DNA of 64,000 nt, taken from NCBI RefSeq assembly GCF_013205025.1, contig NZ_JABMLE010000002.1, forward strand, positions 1,317,670-1,381,669, read 5' to 3'. The translations under genes and the position numbers were made by a program. Of this stretch, positions 1-8,301 are shown one piece after another. The stretch comes from Rathayibacter sp. VKM Ac-2857 (GTDB lineage Bacteria > Actinomycetota > Actinomycetes > Actinomycetales > Microbacteriaceae). Each line of letters starts with the position of its first letter. Positions within the stretch are counted from its first letter, which is position 1. Below the pieces are notes generated by a model. The model was not told the DNA's origin and ran no database searches. It worked only from the letters and a program-made list of their open reading frames with translations.

Positions 1-1885
1 CGGTCCCGGTGCCGAGGTCCAGGCGGTGGACGCCGGACGGGAGGGAGCGCACCTTGGGGACGCAGACCTCGGCGAGGATCGAGCGCGCGCCGAGGACGGT
101 CCGCTTCTGCTCCGAACGCAGGACCAGCTCGGTCGAGAGGGTCGCGTTCACGATCTGGCAGCAGTCGGCCGGCACGGTGACGACGCGGCCCGGCTCGGTG
201 CAGATCAGGACGACGCCGACGTCCGTGCGGAGCAGGAGCACGCCGTCCCGGTCGCTCTCGCGGTGGGCACCGGCGCCGTGGTGCAGGAGCGCGCGGTACC
301 AGCGGTGCACGCGGAGGAGGCAGACGCGCTGACCCGGATCGAGCGCGGTCAGATCGCGGCCCCAGGCGGGGACTCCCCCGGCGATCATCCGCAGGGCGAT
401 GACGCACACCTCGGCGGGCGACGCCGAGCGGGGGAAGGTCTGGTAGTCGTTCAGCCCCGGCATGCCCCGGGCCTGGAGGTAGTCCATCCGCGCGAGGTTG
501 GTCCGCGACGCGTACGGGGAGTCGCTGCCGCGCACGACCGAGCCGAGTCCGGCGACGGCCGCGGTGGCGTGGTCCTGCCTCATCTCGACGACGACCGGCC
601 GCGGCTGCGCCTCGGTGATCGCCGCGCACTCGGCGAGGACGCGGTGCAGTCCGACGATCGTCGAGCCGAGGTCGTGCGCGTGCTCGGGGGACTCGCACTC
701 CTCGGACGGCAGCAGGTCGACGAGGTCGTACGCGATGCCGTCGAAGGGGTGGCGCCGGAAGAGGTCCCGCACGACCTCGACCATGACCCGCCGTGCCCGC
801 TCGCTGCGGAAGCACAGCGAGGAGGACATCGTCGGGTTCAGGATCGGGACGCCGAGAGCGTCCTGGACGAGGAGGTCGCCGACCCTCCCGAACGCCGCGG
901 AGGCCGGACCGACGGCGTGCGGGGCGCACCAGACGATCACCCGGCTGCCGAGCGCGTGGATCGACTCGATCAGCCCCGGCAGGTCCGGGTACCTGACCGG
1001 GTCGGCGGTCCAGTCGCCGATGTCCGTCGGCAGGTCGTCGCTCGAGTCCGGTCCGCGGCCGGACCAGCCGTCGTCGATGACGATGTTCGAGATCCCCAGC
1101 TCCGCGGCGACGCGGGCGTTGCGCAGGACGAGCTCCTGCGTGACGTGCTCGGAGCTCCAGTCGACCCGGGTGCACCAGTGCGGCTCGAGCGCCTCGGGGC
1201 GGGTGGAGTAGCGCACGTCCAGGGCCTGCCGCTCGCAGGCGGAGAACCGCCGCAGCACGGAGCGCCAGTCGGCGTGCTGCGACGCGGGGAGGACGGCGAT
1301 CCAGAACCGGTGCACGGCCTCGCCGTCGTCACCGGTCTCCGCGGTGTCGGCGAGGTGGAGCAGCGTGAACTCCACCCGCAGCCGGCGGACGTGCGCGTTC
1401 AGCGCCCGGTTCGAGGCGGGCTCGTGCAGGGTGATGTCCATCTCCGTGGGCGCAGCGATCACGCCCACGCCGTGCGCGCCGCCGCCGAGTCGCTCGAAGA
1501 CGTGGACCGGCGTCTTCAGCGAGTCCGCGCGGACCTGGAGGTCGCCGCTGAAGCGCCAGGCGGAGACGGGGTGGCTGCTGTTCATGTGCCAGCGGCCCGT
1601 GTCCGGGACGACGACGTGGTCGAGGTTGTCGAGGGTCGTCGTGTAGACGACGCTCACCTCCCGCAGCTCGGGCCGGGCGGGGAGGAGGACCTCGAGCAGC
1701 TCGTCGCCGGCGCCGGTGAACCGCCAGCCCGCCGGGACGGGAGTGCCGTCCGCGACGACGAGGCGGCCGTCGCCGGTCGCGACCAGCACGGCGCGGAAGC
1801 CGAGGGACGTCCCGTCGTCGCGGAGGGCGCTGACCTCGACGCTGCCGGCCGCGGTGCGCCTGGGCGCGCTGTCGCTGGATCTCAC
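1..1885 (-). CDS. GH36-like alpha-galactosidase (melibiase-type), 3' end off window
   Basis: Predicted glycoside hydrolase that cleaves alpha-galactosides or related alpha-glycosides. About 628 residues are visible; the stop lies beyond the window edge, though the last residues already look like the C-terminal beta domain. An N-terminal beta-sandwich-like part is followed by a TIM barrel with IDDGW near residue 271, YDLVD with the probable nucleophile Asp near 387, and RGSDSPY with the probable acid/base Asp near 455, the order seen in GH36 enzymes. The usual Lys-Trp before the nucleophile Asp is replaced by Ala-Tyr, so substrate specificity may differ. The GTG start is chosen because AAGGAAG lies 8 nt upstream; no in-frame ATG fits better. 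Confidence 0.75.
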   Translation of the reverse strand, partial: MRSSDSAPRRTAAGSVEVSALRDDGTSLGFRAVLVATGDGRLVVADGTPVPAGWRFTGAGDELLEVLLPARPELREVSVVYTTTLDNLDHVVVPDTGRWHMNSSHPVSAWRFSGDLQVRADSLKTPVHVFERLGGGAHGVGVIAAPTEMDITLHEPASNRALNAHVRRLRVEFTLLHLADTAETGDDGEAVHRFWIAVLPASQHADWRSVLRRFSACERQALDVRYSTRPEALEPHWCTRVDWSSEHVTQELVLRNARVAAELGISNIVIDDGWSGRGPDSSDDLPTDIGDWTADPVRYPDLPGLIESIHALGSRVIVWCAPHAVGPASAAFGRVGDLLVQDALGVPILNPTMSSSLCFRSERARRVMVEVVRDLFRRHPFDGIAYDLVDLLPSEECESPEHAHDLGSTIVGLHRVLAECAAITEAQPRPVVVEMRQDHATAAVAGLGSVVRGSDSPYASRTNLARMDYLQARGMPGLNDYQTFPRSASPAEVCVIALRMIAGGVPAWGRDLTALDPGQRVCLLRVHRWYRALLHHGAGAHRESDRDGVLLLRTDVGVVLICTEPGRVVTVPADCCQIVNATLSTELVLRSEQKRTVLGARSILAEVCVPKVRSLPSGVHRLDLGTGT

Positions 1886-1939
1886 GGGTGCTGCTTCCTT
1901 CGTCGGCGGTGCCCGGCGGGGGATCCGGCGCTCGAGCGG

Positions 1940-1957
1940 TCCGTGACCGTTCACGGA
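1940..1957. promoter_or_regulatory. Palindrome upstream of the GH36-like gene, candidate operator
   Basis: TCCGTGA-CCGT-TCACGGA has perfect 7-bp arms and lies about 55 bp before the GTG of the glycosidase. A TAnnnT-type -10 (TAACGT on the minus strand, 2014-2019) lies farther upstream, so the palindrome would sit in the leader. A repressor site is an inference. No regulator gene for it is in the window. Confidence 0.3.
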
Positions 1958-2108
1958 GTGCAGGGCTTCCCTCGTCCCGCGACGCAGTGATCCGCGCCGT
2001 TGCAGGCATGGTGACGTTAGCATTCGATCGCGTGCGGTGCGCTCCCCGGGGAGTCGGGTAGGGGTGCGACGGGGTGTCGTCGAACGCCACGACGTCGAGA
2101 TGGGAGCG

Positions 2109-2171
2109 TGCGTCGGAGGGTCGTGCGTCGGGGGCGGGGCCCCTGCGTCGGAAGTGGGGGCCGTGCGTCGG
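2109..2171. repeat. Four short direct repeats TGCGTCGG
   Basis: TGCGTCGG occurs at 2109, 2124, 2144 and 2164, at spacings of 15, 20 and 20 bp. It lies in the roughly 320-bp stretch between the glycosidase start and the epimerase stop, which holds no gene I can support. Function unknown; it may be simple low-complexity GC-rich sequence. Confidence 0.4.
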
Positions 2172-2205
2172 GGCTGTGCTCCGGTCTTCGGCGGGGCGGC
2201 TCGGG

Positions 2206-3174
2206 TCAGTGCGCGGTCGCGACGATGTCGCGGAGGGCCTCGCCGAGGTCGGGGTGGGCGAAGGTGAAGCCGGCCTCCTCGAGGCGACCGGGGACGACCC
2301 AGCGGCTCTTGAGCAGCAGCTCGGATTCAGTGCGAAGGGCGAAGGTGGCCGGCTCGAGGACGAAGCGCGGGGCGGGCAGGCCGATCTTCCGGCCGACCGC
2401 GGCGCGCAGCAGGCGGGAGAGCTCGGTGTTGTCGCTCGGGTTCGGCGCGGCGAGGTTCACGGGGCCGTCGAGGGGCTGCTCCTCCAGGAAGCGGATCGAG
2501 CGGTACACGTCCTCGACGTGGATCCAGCTGAAGTGCTGGCGGCCGTGGGTCGGGCGGTACTCGTGGTGGACACCGGCCTCGCGCCGGGCGCGGGTGGCGG
2601 GCCAGCGGCCGTCGAACTGCGGGCCCCCGAGGCCGAGGCGGGCGAGCTTCAGCAGGATGCCGGTGGCCGGTCCGTCGCCGAGCACGATCGTCATGCGCAG
2701 CGCGAGGCGGCGGACGCCGGAGATCTCGCCGGCGAAGAACGCCTCCTCCCAGGCGCGCGCGACGTCGACCGAGAAGCCCTCGCCGAGCACGCCGTCCTGC
2801 TCGGTGTTGGCGCGCTCCTCCTCGTGGCGGTAGATCGTGGCCGTGCTCGCGTTCATCCAGACCGGCGGAGGTGTCGCGGCGGCCGCGACGGCGCGGTGCA
2901 GCTCCTGGGTGGTCTCGATCCTTGAGCGCAGGATCTCGGCGCGGTTCGCCGGGGTGTAGCGGCAGTCGACGCTCTTGCCGGCCAGGTTGACGAGGAGGCG
3001 GGCGCCGTCGAGCGCGCGCGTGATCGCCGCGGTGTCGCCCCAGCGGGCGTCGGGGCCGGAGCGGCCGATCCGGCGGACGGCCCAGCCGTCGGCCACGAAG
3101 CGGCGGGCGAGGTCGGTGCCGAGGAAGCCGCTCGCTCCGGCGAGGACGACGACGGGGCGCGCGGGGTCAGGCAT
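2206..3174 (-). CDS. TIGR01777-family epimerase-like NAD(P)-binding protein (SDR39U1 type)
   Basis: Extended short-chain dehydrogenase fold of about 322 residues, as usual for the family. The N-terminus has the nucleotide-binding motif GASGFLG, and the C-terminus carries the DUF1731-like block (residues LPAPRF through the LKSRWVVPGRL region) typical of TIGR01777. The family is named after epimerases but its substrate is generally unknown. The start at 3174 gives a compact N-terminus; an ATG six codons upstream (3192) is equally possible since neither has a clear ribosome site. It follows the NUDIX gene by about 46 bp on the same strand and may be co-transcribed with it. Confidence 0.85.
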   Translation of the reverse strand: MPDPARPVVVLAGASGFLGTDLARRFVADGWAVRRIGRSGPDARWGDTAAITRALDGARLLVNLAGKSVDCRYTPANRAEILRSRIETTQELHRAVAAAATPPPVWMNASTATIYRHEEERANTEQDGVLGEGFSVDVARAWEEAFFAGEISGVRRLALRMTIVLGDGPATGILLKLARLGLGGPQFDGRWPATRARREAGVHHEYRPTHGRQHFSWIHVEDVYRSIRFLEEQPLDGPVNLAAPNPSDNTELSRLLRAAVGRKIGLPAPRFVLEPATFALRTESELLLKSRWVVPGRLEEAGFTFAHPDLGEALRDIVATAH

Positions 3175-3220
3175 GCGTTCATCGTGCCGCATGGCGGGCG
3201 GTCGTCGCGGTTCGGGGTCC

Positions 3221-3778
3221 TCAGAGCCGGCGGGCCGCCGCCAGTGCGCCGGCGAGGCGCTCGGGGAAGCCGGGCGGGACGTCCTCGGGCAGGGCGTCGA
3301 CCGGCCACCAGGCGAGGGCGTCGCTCTCGTCGCTGACGACGAAGGGCTGCGCGGGGTCGGCGATCGCGCCGTAGCCGACGTCCCAGTGAGTGCTGCAGCG
3401 GCCGAAGCCGCCGCCGAGACCGTGGCGGTCGAGGTCGAGCGGGACGTCGCCGAGCAGAGTGAGCTCGGTGAGGCCGCTCTCCTCGCGGGCCTCGCGCTCG
3501 GCGGCGGCGGGGACGGAGGCGTCGGCGGGCTCGATGTGGCCGCCGAGCTGCACCCAGAAGCGGCCCTTGCGGTGGTAGCAGAGCAGCACGCGGTCGAGCC
3601 CGGGCGAGAGCACGAAGCAGCTGGCCGTGACGTGCTCGGGACCGCCGCCCCGCTCGAGCGCCGCGGCGCCGTGCTCCGCGAGGAAGGCGAGGTACTCGTC
3701 CCGGAGCCCCGCGAGAGCGGCCGGCGGGTCCCACTCCGCGAGCTCGATGCTCAGCCTGCCGGCGCGCGCGTTCTCCAC
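3221..3778 (-). CDS. NUDIX hydrolase
   Basis: Hydrolase of a nucleoside-diphosphate-linked substrate, about 185 residues. The NUDIX box is visible as GGHIEPADAS followed by REAREESGL in the middle of the protein, a variant spacing common in small actinobacterial NUDIX proteins. The second half ends with a WWPVDALP block, also frequent in the family. The start is uncertain: a GTG at 3778 is the first usable codon downstream of the hairpin array at 3808-4055, but it has no good ribosome site. Specific substrate unknown. Confidence 0.85.
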   Translation of the reverse strand: MENARAGRLSIELAEWDPPAALAGLRDEYLAFLAEHGAAALERGGGPEHVTASCFVLSPGLDRVLLCYHRKGRFWVQLGGHIEPADASVPAAAEREAREESGLTELTLLGDVPLDLDRHGLGGGFGRCSTHWDVGYGAIADPAQPFVVSDESDALAWWPVDALPEDVPPGFPERLAGALAAARRL

Positions 3779-3807
3779 CCGGGAGAGCGTAGGCGAGATG
3801 TCCCCTC

Positions 3808-3870
3808 CCGCGAGATGCCACTTGAGTACGCGACACGCCGAGGGAGGCGTACCCAAGTGGCATCTCGCGG
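3808..3870. repeat. Long hairpin element, family B, copy 1
   Basis: A near-perfect inverted repeat. The outer arms CGCGAGATGCCACTT and AAGTGGCATCTCGCG pair fully, and an inner pair GTACGC/GCGTAC extends the stem around a conserved loop containing GACACGCCG. The folded stem would be over 20 bp. It sits between the NUDIX gene and the membrane protein gene and starts a three-copy array. Confidence 0.9.
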
Positions 3871-3902
3871 AGTGGGGCGGGGGTGCGAGTGCCGGCGCAC
3901 TC

Positions 3903-3963
3903 CGCGAGATGCCACTTATGAGGGCGACACGCCGAGGCGGGAGCTCACAAGTGGCATCTCGCG
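3903..3963. repeat. Long hairpin element, family B, copy 2
   Basis: The same outer arms as copy 1 (CGCGAGATGCCACTT and AAGTGGCATCTCGCG, both perfect), but the inner stem has drifted and no longer pairs, while the loop core GCGACACGCCG is kept. The preserved outer arms with a changed centre suggest selection on the outer stem or recent gene conversion. Confidence 0.9.
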
Positions 3964-3994
3964 AACGACCGGGGTGCGAGCCTCGGCGGCAGTC

Positions 3995-4055
3995 CGCGAA
4001 ATGCCAGTTCGGTACGCGACACGCCGCGGGAGGCGTACCCAAGTGGCATCTCGCG
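3995..4055. repeat. Long hairpin element, family B, copy 3
   Basis: Third copy. The left arm carries two changes (CGCGAAATGCCAGTT) while the right arm is intact, and the inner GTACGC/GCGTAC pair and the loop core are kept. It ends 14 bp before the stop of the minus-strand membrane gene, so it could also work as a transcription terminator for that gene. Confidence 0.85.
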
Positions 4056-4068
4056 GGAGGGAGGGGGG

Positions 4069-4851
4069 TCAGACGGCCAGGCCGGAGAGGCCCTCGCGGT
4101 CGACGCGGCGGTGGAAGCGCATGCCGGCGAGGCCGCCGAGGACGGCTCCGACCAGCGAGACGACCAGGGCGGCGAGGACGGTCACGATGGCGGTGACTGT
4201 GGCGTCGCCGGCGTCGAGGGGGATCTGCGGGAAGCCGCTGACGGCCGAGAGGATCTGGCTGCCTCCGGTGAGCGCGGAGACGATGCCGACGACGATCGCC
4301 ACGACGACGGCCCAGGCCCACACCGCGACGCCCTGCTTGGCGCCGCTGAAGCGGGCCATCCGGCCGGCGACGTAGCCGCCGGAGTAGTAGGCGACGAGGA
4401 GGATCACGAGCAGCGCGATCGCGCCGACCCAGCCGAAGGCGGCGGGGTCCGCGGCGAGGTCGGCGGTGACGTCCTGCGTGCCGACGACGGCGGCGCCGAT
4501 CGCGGTGACCAGGGCGGTGAGGATGACCGCGAGGCCGGTCGCGGCCAGCCAGCCGAAGAAGGCGCAGCCGATCTTGAGGCCGCCGAAGCGGTCCTTCTCG
4601 CGCTGGTGGATGTCCTTGCGGGCGGCGGTGCGGGCCTTCGCGGCCTCGGTGGAGTCGGGGTTGACGGGGGCGCGGTGCGCGGCGGACGGGTCGCCGGGGG
4701 TGGTGGTCGCGGTTGCGCCCGAGGTGGTGCTCGTGGTGTCGAAGCGGGTGGCCGCGTCGCGGTCGGTGTCGCTCTGGTCGCTGCGGTAGCGGTCGCTGCG
4801 GTCGGGACCGGTGCTGTCGGAGCCGGGGCCCCGATCGGTGGGCGTGCTCAT
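4069..4851 (-). CDS. Membrane protein with disordered hydrophilic N-terminus
   Basis: About 260 residues. The first ~85 are rich in Ser, Thr, Asp, Gly and Arg and look unstructured. A short charged stretch (KDIHQREKDRFGGLK) then precedes four likely membrane helices separated by short loops, and the C-terminus is basic and cytoplasmic-looking. No catalytic motif is seen and I do not recognise a named family with confidence. The ATG at 4851 is chosen over upstream codons because GAGGAGG lies at proper distance; the upstream extension is proline-rich and unconvincing. Confidence 0.75.
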   Translation of the reverse strand: MSTPTDRGPGSDSTGPDRSDRYRSDQSDTDRDAATRFDTTSTTSGATATTTPGDPSAAHRAPVNPDSTEAAKARTAARKDIHQREKDRFGGLKIGCAFFGWLAATGLAVILTALVTAIGAAVVGTQDVTADLAADPAAFGWVGAIALLVILLVAYYSGGYVAGRMARFSGAKQGVAVWAWAVVVAIVVGIVSALTGGSQILSAVSGFPQIPLDAGDATVTAIVTVLAALVVSLVGAVLGGLAGMRFHRRVDREGLSGLAV

Positions 4852-4984
4852 GTCGGCCTCCTCGTGCGCTCCGGTGTGGAGCGTCGGCTCAGTCAACTCC
4901 CCGGGTACGTCGGGTGTCGCGGGCTTGACGGGGCGGATCGGCGGGGCGGCCAGCATTCCTGCCGACCGACGGTCGGGGAGGAAT

Positions 4985-5114
4985 CATGCTGATCGAGTAG
5001 GCCGCGCAGCGGGCGTATCGAGATCCACCATGGTCAGCAGGTGGGGTCTGCAGAATCAGCGTGCTGGTGACGGCGGGTCTCGATACGCCCCTGCGGGGCT
5101 ACTCGACCACCATG
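4985..5114. repeat. Family A palindromic element, full copy 1
   Basis: About 130 bp. The left arm starts CATGCTGATCGAGTAG and ends GTATCGAGATCCACC; the right arm starts GGTCTCGATACGCC and ends CTACTCGACCACCATG. The arms are complementary to each other, and each arm can also fold on itself. A semi-conserved middle with GTCTGCAGA lies between them. It fills part of the 411-bp gap between the membrane protein and the SDR gene. Confidence 0.9.
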
Positions 5115-5177
5115 TACGCGCACGGCCGGGCACGGCACGGGCGGCATGTACGCGCACGGCCGCGCACGGCTCGGGCG
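5111..5177. repeat. Two tandem 33-bp direct repeats
   Basis: CATGTACGCGCACGGCCG followed by a GCACGGC-CGGGCG tail occurs at 5111-5143 and again at 5145-5177 with only two differences. The first copy starts inside the last four bases of the preceding palindrome. Function unknown; likely a local duplication. Confidence 0.7.
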
Positions 5178-5262
5178 AGGCGCGGACGGGCGTCAACCCC
5201 GTTTCGCCGCGCCGCGGGAGCGGCTTGCATGGAGGGACCGACCCACGACGAGAGGGAGCACC

Positions 5263-6102
5263 ATGACTCCGGAATCCCCTGAGCAGACCCCGCCCGGTAC
5301 CGAGGCCGAGCTCACGCCGAAGGCCGACCACGGCGAGACCAGCTACCGCGGCTCCGACCGGCTGCGCGGCAAGGTCGCGCTGGTCACCGGCGCGGACAGC
5401 GGCATCGGCAAGGCCGTCGCGATCGCGTTCGCGCGCGAGGGCGCCGACGTCGCGATCTCCTATCTGAACGAGCACGAGGACGCCGAGGACACCGCGAAGT
5501 GGGTGCGCGAGGCCGGCCGCGAGGCACTGCTCCTCCCCGGCGACCTGCGCGACCCGGCGCACTGCCGCTCCGTCGTCACCGAGACCGTCGAGAAGCTCGG
5601 GCACCTCGAGGTGCTCGTCAGCAACGCGGCGTTCCAGATGAGCCGCGAGGAGGTGACCGACATCCCCGACGAGGAGTGGGACCGCACCATCGCGACGAAC
5701 CTGAGCGCCTACTTCCACCTGGTCAAGTCCGCGCTGCCCCACCTGACGAGCGGCGCCTCGATCATCGCGACGAGCTCGGTGCAGTCGGACCAGCCGTCGT
5801 ACCAGCTGCTGCCCTACGCGGCGACGAAGGCCGCGATGCTGAGCATGACCGCCTCGCTCGCGCAGGCCCTCGGCGAGAAGGGGATCCGCGCGAACGCCGT
5901 GGCCCCCGGTCCGATCTGGACCCCGCTCATCCCGGCCACCATGCCGCCGGAGGCCGTCGCCTCGTTCGGCGAGCAGGTGCCGCTGGGCCGCCCCGGCCAG
6001 CCCGCGGAGGTCGCGCACGCCTACGTGCTGCTCGCCTCGGACGACGCGAGCTACATGAGCGGCTCGACGATCGCCGTCACCGGCGGGAAGCCGATCCTCT
6101 GA
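5263..6102 (+). CDS. SDR family oxidoreductase (general-stress type)
   Basis: NAD(P)-dependent short-chain dehydrogenase of 279 residues with an N-terminal extension of about 45 residues, as in the Bacillus YhxC/YdaD-like stress dehydrogenases. Cofactor motif GADSGIGKA, then the NAA motif SNAAFQ, Ser172, Tyr185 and Lys189 (YAATK) as the catalytic set, and the PGPIWTPL loop. The ATG at 5263 follows GAGGGAG; upstream codons would add an unlikely Arg-rich tail. It is monocistronic as far as visible. The substrate cannot be read from sequence. Confidence 0.88.
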   Translation: MTPESPEQTPPGTEAELTPKADHGETSYRGSDRLRGKVALVTGADSGIGKAVAIAFAREGADVAISYLNEHEDAEDTAKWVREAGREALLLPGDLRDPAHCRSVVTETVEKLGHLEVLVSNAAFQMSREEVTDIPDEEWDRTIATNLSAYFHLVKSALPHLTSGASIIATSSVQSDQPSYQLLPYAATKAAMLSMTASLAQALGEKGIRANAVAPGPIWTPLIPATMPPEAVASFGEQVPLGRPGQPAEVAHAYVLLASDDASYMSGSTIAVTGGKPIL

Positions 6103-6153
6103 GCACCGCCACGCGGAGCCTCCGCAGAGCCGCTCACCCGCAGGAACGTGCGA

Positions 6154-6159
6154 TAGGTT
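6154..6159 (+). promoter_or_regulatory. Possible -10 element giving a near-leaderless mRNA
   Basis: TAGGTT fits the actinobacterial TAnnnT pattern and ends 7 nt before the GTG of the polyketide synthase. With normal spacing, transcription would begin at or next to the start codon. No good -35 is visible. There is also no strong ribosome site for this GTG, which fits leaderless translation. Confidence 0.35.
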
Positions 6160-6166
6160 CCGGCGG

Positions 6167-7282
6167 GTGAGCGCCCACATCCGCAGCATCGAGACGGCCG
6201 TCCCCGCGACCGTCCTGCACCAGCCGGAGATCCGCGACCTCTTCGCCGCGCAGCCCGGCGTCACCCGCCTCGGCTCGCGGCTGATCGGCGCGGCCTTCAA
6301 CGCCTCGGGGATCGACACCCGGCACACCGTCGTCGACGAGCTGGACGGCGAGGAGCGCGAGGGCGACAGCACCTTCTACGACGCCCGCTCCGGCCGACTG
6401 CTCGACCCGGGCACCGCCGCACGCAATGCGGTCTACACGGCGCGCGCTCCCGAGCTCTTCGCGGAGGCGGCCCGGCGCGCGCTCGACGCGGCCGGCTTCG
6501 CGCCGGGTGAGGTCACGCACGTGGTCACCGTCTCCTGCACCGGCTTCTACGCGCCCGGGCCGGACTACCAGCTGGTGCGCACGCTCGGGCTGCGGGTGTC
6601 GACGCAGCGCTTCCACCTCGGCTTCATGGGCTGCTACGGAGCCTTCCCGGGGCTCCGCGCCGCCCGCGCGTTCTGCGACGCGGACCCGTCCGCCGTCGTG
6701 CTTGTCGTCGCCGCCGAGCTGTGCAGCATCCACCTGACCAGCTCCAGCGACGCGGAGCAGATCGTCGCCACCTCCGTCTTCGCCGACGGTGCCGCGGCCG
6801 CGGTCGTCACGGCCCGCGAGCCCGAGCCGGGCACCGCGGTGCTCGACATCGACGCGCTCGACACGACCCTCACCCCCGAGGGCGAGGACGAGATGGCCTG
6901 GACGATCGGCGACCACGGCTTCACCATGCGGCTGAGCACCTACGTGCCGTCGATCATCGGCGCCAACATCACCGGCGCGCTCGAGCCGATGCTCGGGAGC
7001 GCCGGGGTCGGCGCCGGGGACGTGCAGCGCTGGGCCGTGCACCCGGGCGGGCGGAGCATCCTCGACCGCGTGCAGTCGGCGATCGGCCTCTCGGACGAGC
7101 AGATGCAGCCCTCGCGCGAGGTGCTGCGGACGGTGGGGAACATGTCGAGCGCGACCGTGCTGTTCATCCTGCGCCGGCTGCTGCACGGCGAGGCGGCGGA
7201 CGGCGAGCGGATCGGCGCGATGGCGTTCGGTCCCGGGCTGACCGTCGAGATGGCGCTGCTGACCAAGCGCGGCGGGGCGTGA
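6167..7282 (+). CDS. Type III polyketide synthase (chalcone/stilbene synthase-like)
   Basis: Iterative condensing enzyme that extends an acyl-CoA starter with malonyl-CoA and cyclises the product, cytosolic, 371 residues as usual. The catalytic triad is visible: Cys156 in GFMGCYGAFPG, His292 in WAVHPGG and Asn325 in VGNMSSAT. Its stop overlaps the start of the methyltransferase gene (GTGA), so the two are one operon. By analogy with bacterial type III synthases linked to methyltransferases, products may be alkylpyrones, alkylresorcinols or quinone-like phenols. That is inference, since the starter unit cannot be predicted here. Confidence 0.92.
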   Translation: MSAHIRSIETAVPATVLHQPEIRDLFAAQPGVTRLGSRLIGAAFNASGIDTRHTVVDELDGEEREGDSTFYDARSGRLLDPGTAARNAVYTARAPELFAEAARRALDAAGFAPGEVTHVVTVSCTGFYAPGPDYQLVRTLGLRVSTQRFHLGFMGCYGAFPGLRAARAFCDADPSAVVLVVAAELCSIHLTSSSDAEQIVATSVFADGAAAAVVTAREPEPGTAVLDIDALDTTLTPEGEDEMAWTIGDHGFTMRLSTYVPSIIGANITGALEPMLGSAGVGAGDVQRWAVHPGGRSILDRVQSAIGLSDEQMQPSREVLRTVGNMSSATVLFILRRLLHGEAADGERIGAMAFGPGLTVEMALLTKRGGA

Positions 7283-7983
7283 CCGTCCGCGCGCCGCTCC
7301 TCCCCGACCTCCGGCACCGGGAGACGGACGCGCAGGAGCTGATGGACGACCCGTCCTGCGACCGGGCGCTGCTCGACGCGACCTACGCGCGGTTCGGCAC
7401 GGTGAACCGGCTGGTCTCGGGCTGGCGGCGGCTCTACCGCACGCGGCTGCGCCCGCTGTTCCGGAGCGAGGAGCCGCTGCGGCTGCTCGACATCGGCTCG
7501 GGCGGCGGCGACATCGCGCGCTCGCTCGCGGACTGGGCGCACGCGGACGGACTGCGGCTCGCGATCACGGCGATCGATCCGGACGAGCGGGCCTACGCCT
7601 TCGCGACCTCGACGCCGGCGCCGGCGGGGCTGGAGTTCCGGCGGGCGAGCAGCGCGGAGCTGGTCGCCGAGGGTGCGCAGTACGACATCGTGACGTCGAA
7701 CCACCTGCTGCACCACCTGCCGGCCGAGGCGCTGAGCGCGCTGCTCGAGGACAGCGAGCGGCTCGCTCCGCGCGCGCTGCACAACGACATCGAGCGCTCG
7801 CGGCTGGCGTACACCGCGTATGCGGCGGCGACCCGGCCGATCGCGGCGGGGTCGTTCCTGCACTACGACGGGTCGCTGTCGGTGCGGCGGAGCTACACGG
7901 CGCCGGAGCTGCGCGCGCTGGCGCCCGAGGGCTGGCGCGTGGAGCGGGCGGCGCCGTACCGGCTGCTGCTGGCGCGCGGGTAG
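7279..7983 (+). CDS. Class I SAM-dependent methyltransferase, polyketide-linked
   Basis: 234 residues. SAM-binding motif LLDIGSGGGDIARSL near residues 73-87, acidic motif II AIDPDE, and a post-motif LLHHLP typical of small-molecule methyltransferases. The N-terminal RHRETDAQELMDDP block is common in methyltransferases that partner type III polyketide synthases. It overlaps the upstream gene by four bases (GTGA), so translational coupling is likely. It probably O- or C-methylates the synthase product. No flavin oxidoreductase, a frequent third partner, follows. Confidence 0.85.
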   Translation: MTVRAPLLPDLRHRETDAQELMDDPSCDRALLDATYARFGTVNRLVSGWRRLYRTRLRPLFRSEEPLRLLDIGSGGGDIARSLADWAHADGLRLAITAIDPDERAYAFATSTPAPAGLEFRRASSAELVAEGAQYDIVTSNHLLHHLPAEALSALLEDSERLAPRALHNDIERSRLAYTAYAAATRPIAAGSFLHYDGSLSVRRSYTAPELRALAPEGWRVERAAPYRLLLARG

Positions 7984-8091
7984 GGCGCGCTGCGGGCTGC
8001 GCACGGCTGGGCTCACATGCGGTCGGAGTGCTGACCCGGGGCCGGCGGCGGAGCGGGAGTGGGTCGTGCCCGCCGGCCGGCTGAGCGCGGG

Positions 8092-8301
8092 CTAGCGGTG
8101 GGGGCGCTCGACGTCGTCGCCGGGCGTGCGCTCGTCGGGGCCGTGCGAGCGGCGGTACTGCCAGCCGGCGAGGGCGAGGATCAGCACGCCGCAGAGGATC
8201 GTGATGATGTCCGGCACGGACGCCCCGTCGCCGAGCGAGCTGATGCCGGCACCGAGGAGCAGGACGCCGCCGATGAGGTAGAAGATGACTCGCGTTTTCA
8301 T
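8092..8301 (-). CDS. Small two-helix membrane protein
   Basis: 69 residues. Two hydrophobic helices (IFYLIGGVLLLGAGI and IITILCGVLILALAGW) are joined by a short loop, followed by a charged tail rich in Arg, Asp and Pro. The ATG at 8301 has a weak GAGG just upstream. It is convergent with the methyltransferase gene. Function unknown. Confidence 0.6.
   Translation of the reverse strand: MKTRVIFYLIGGVLLLGAGISSLGDGASVPDIITILCGVLILALAGWQYRRSHGPDERTPGDDVERPHR

Noticed and set aside
26-1990. Long open frame on the plus strand opposite the GH36-like gene
   Set aside because: It is the mirror of high-GC codons; its translation is Arg/Val/Asp-rich with no motif, while the minus strand shows clear glycosidase motifs.
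4985-5114. Rho-independent terminator interpretation of the family A palindromes
   Set aside because: Copies are far too long, occur as tandem and half copies, and are not followed by T-runs; termination could be a side effect only.
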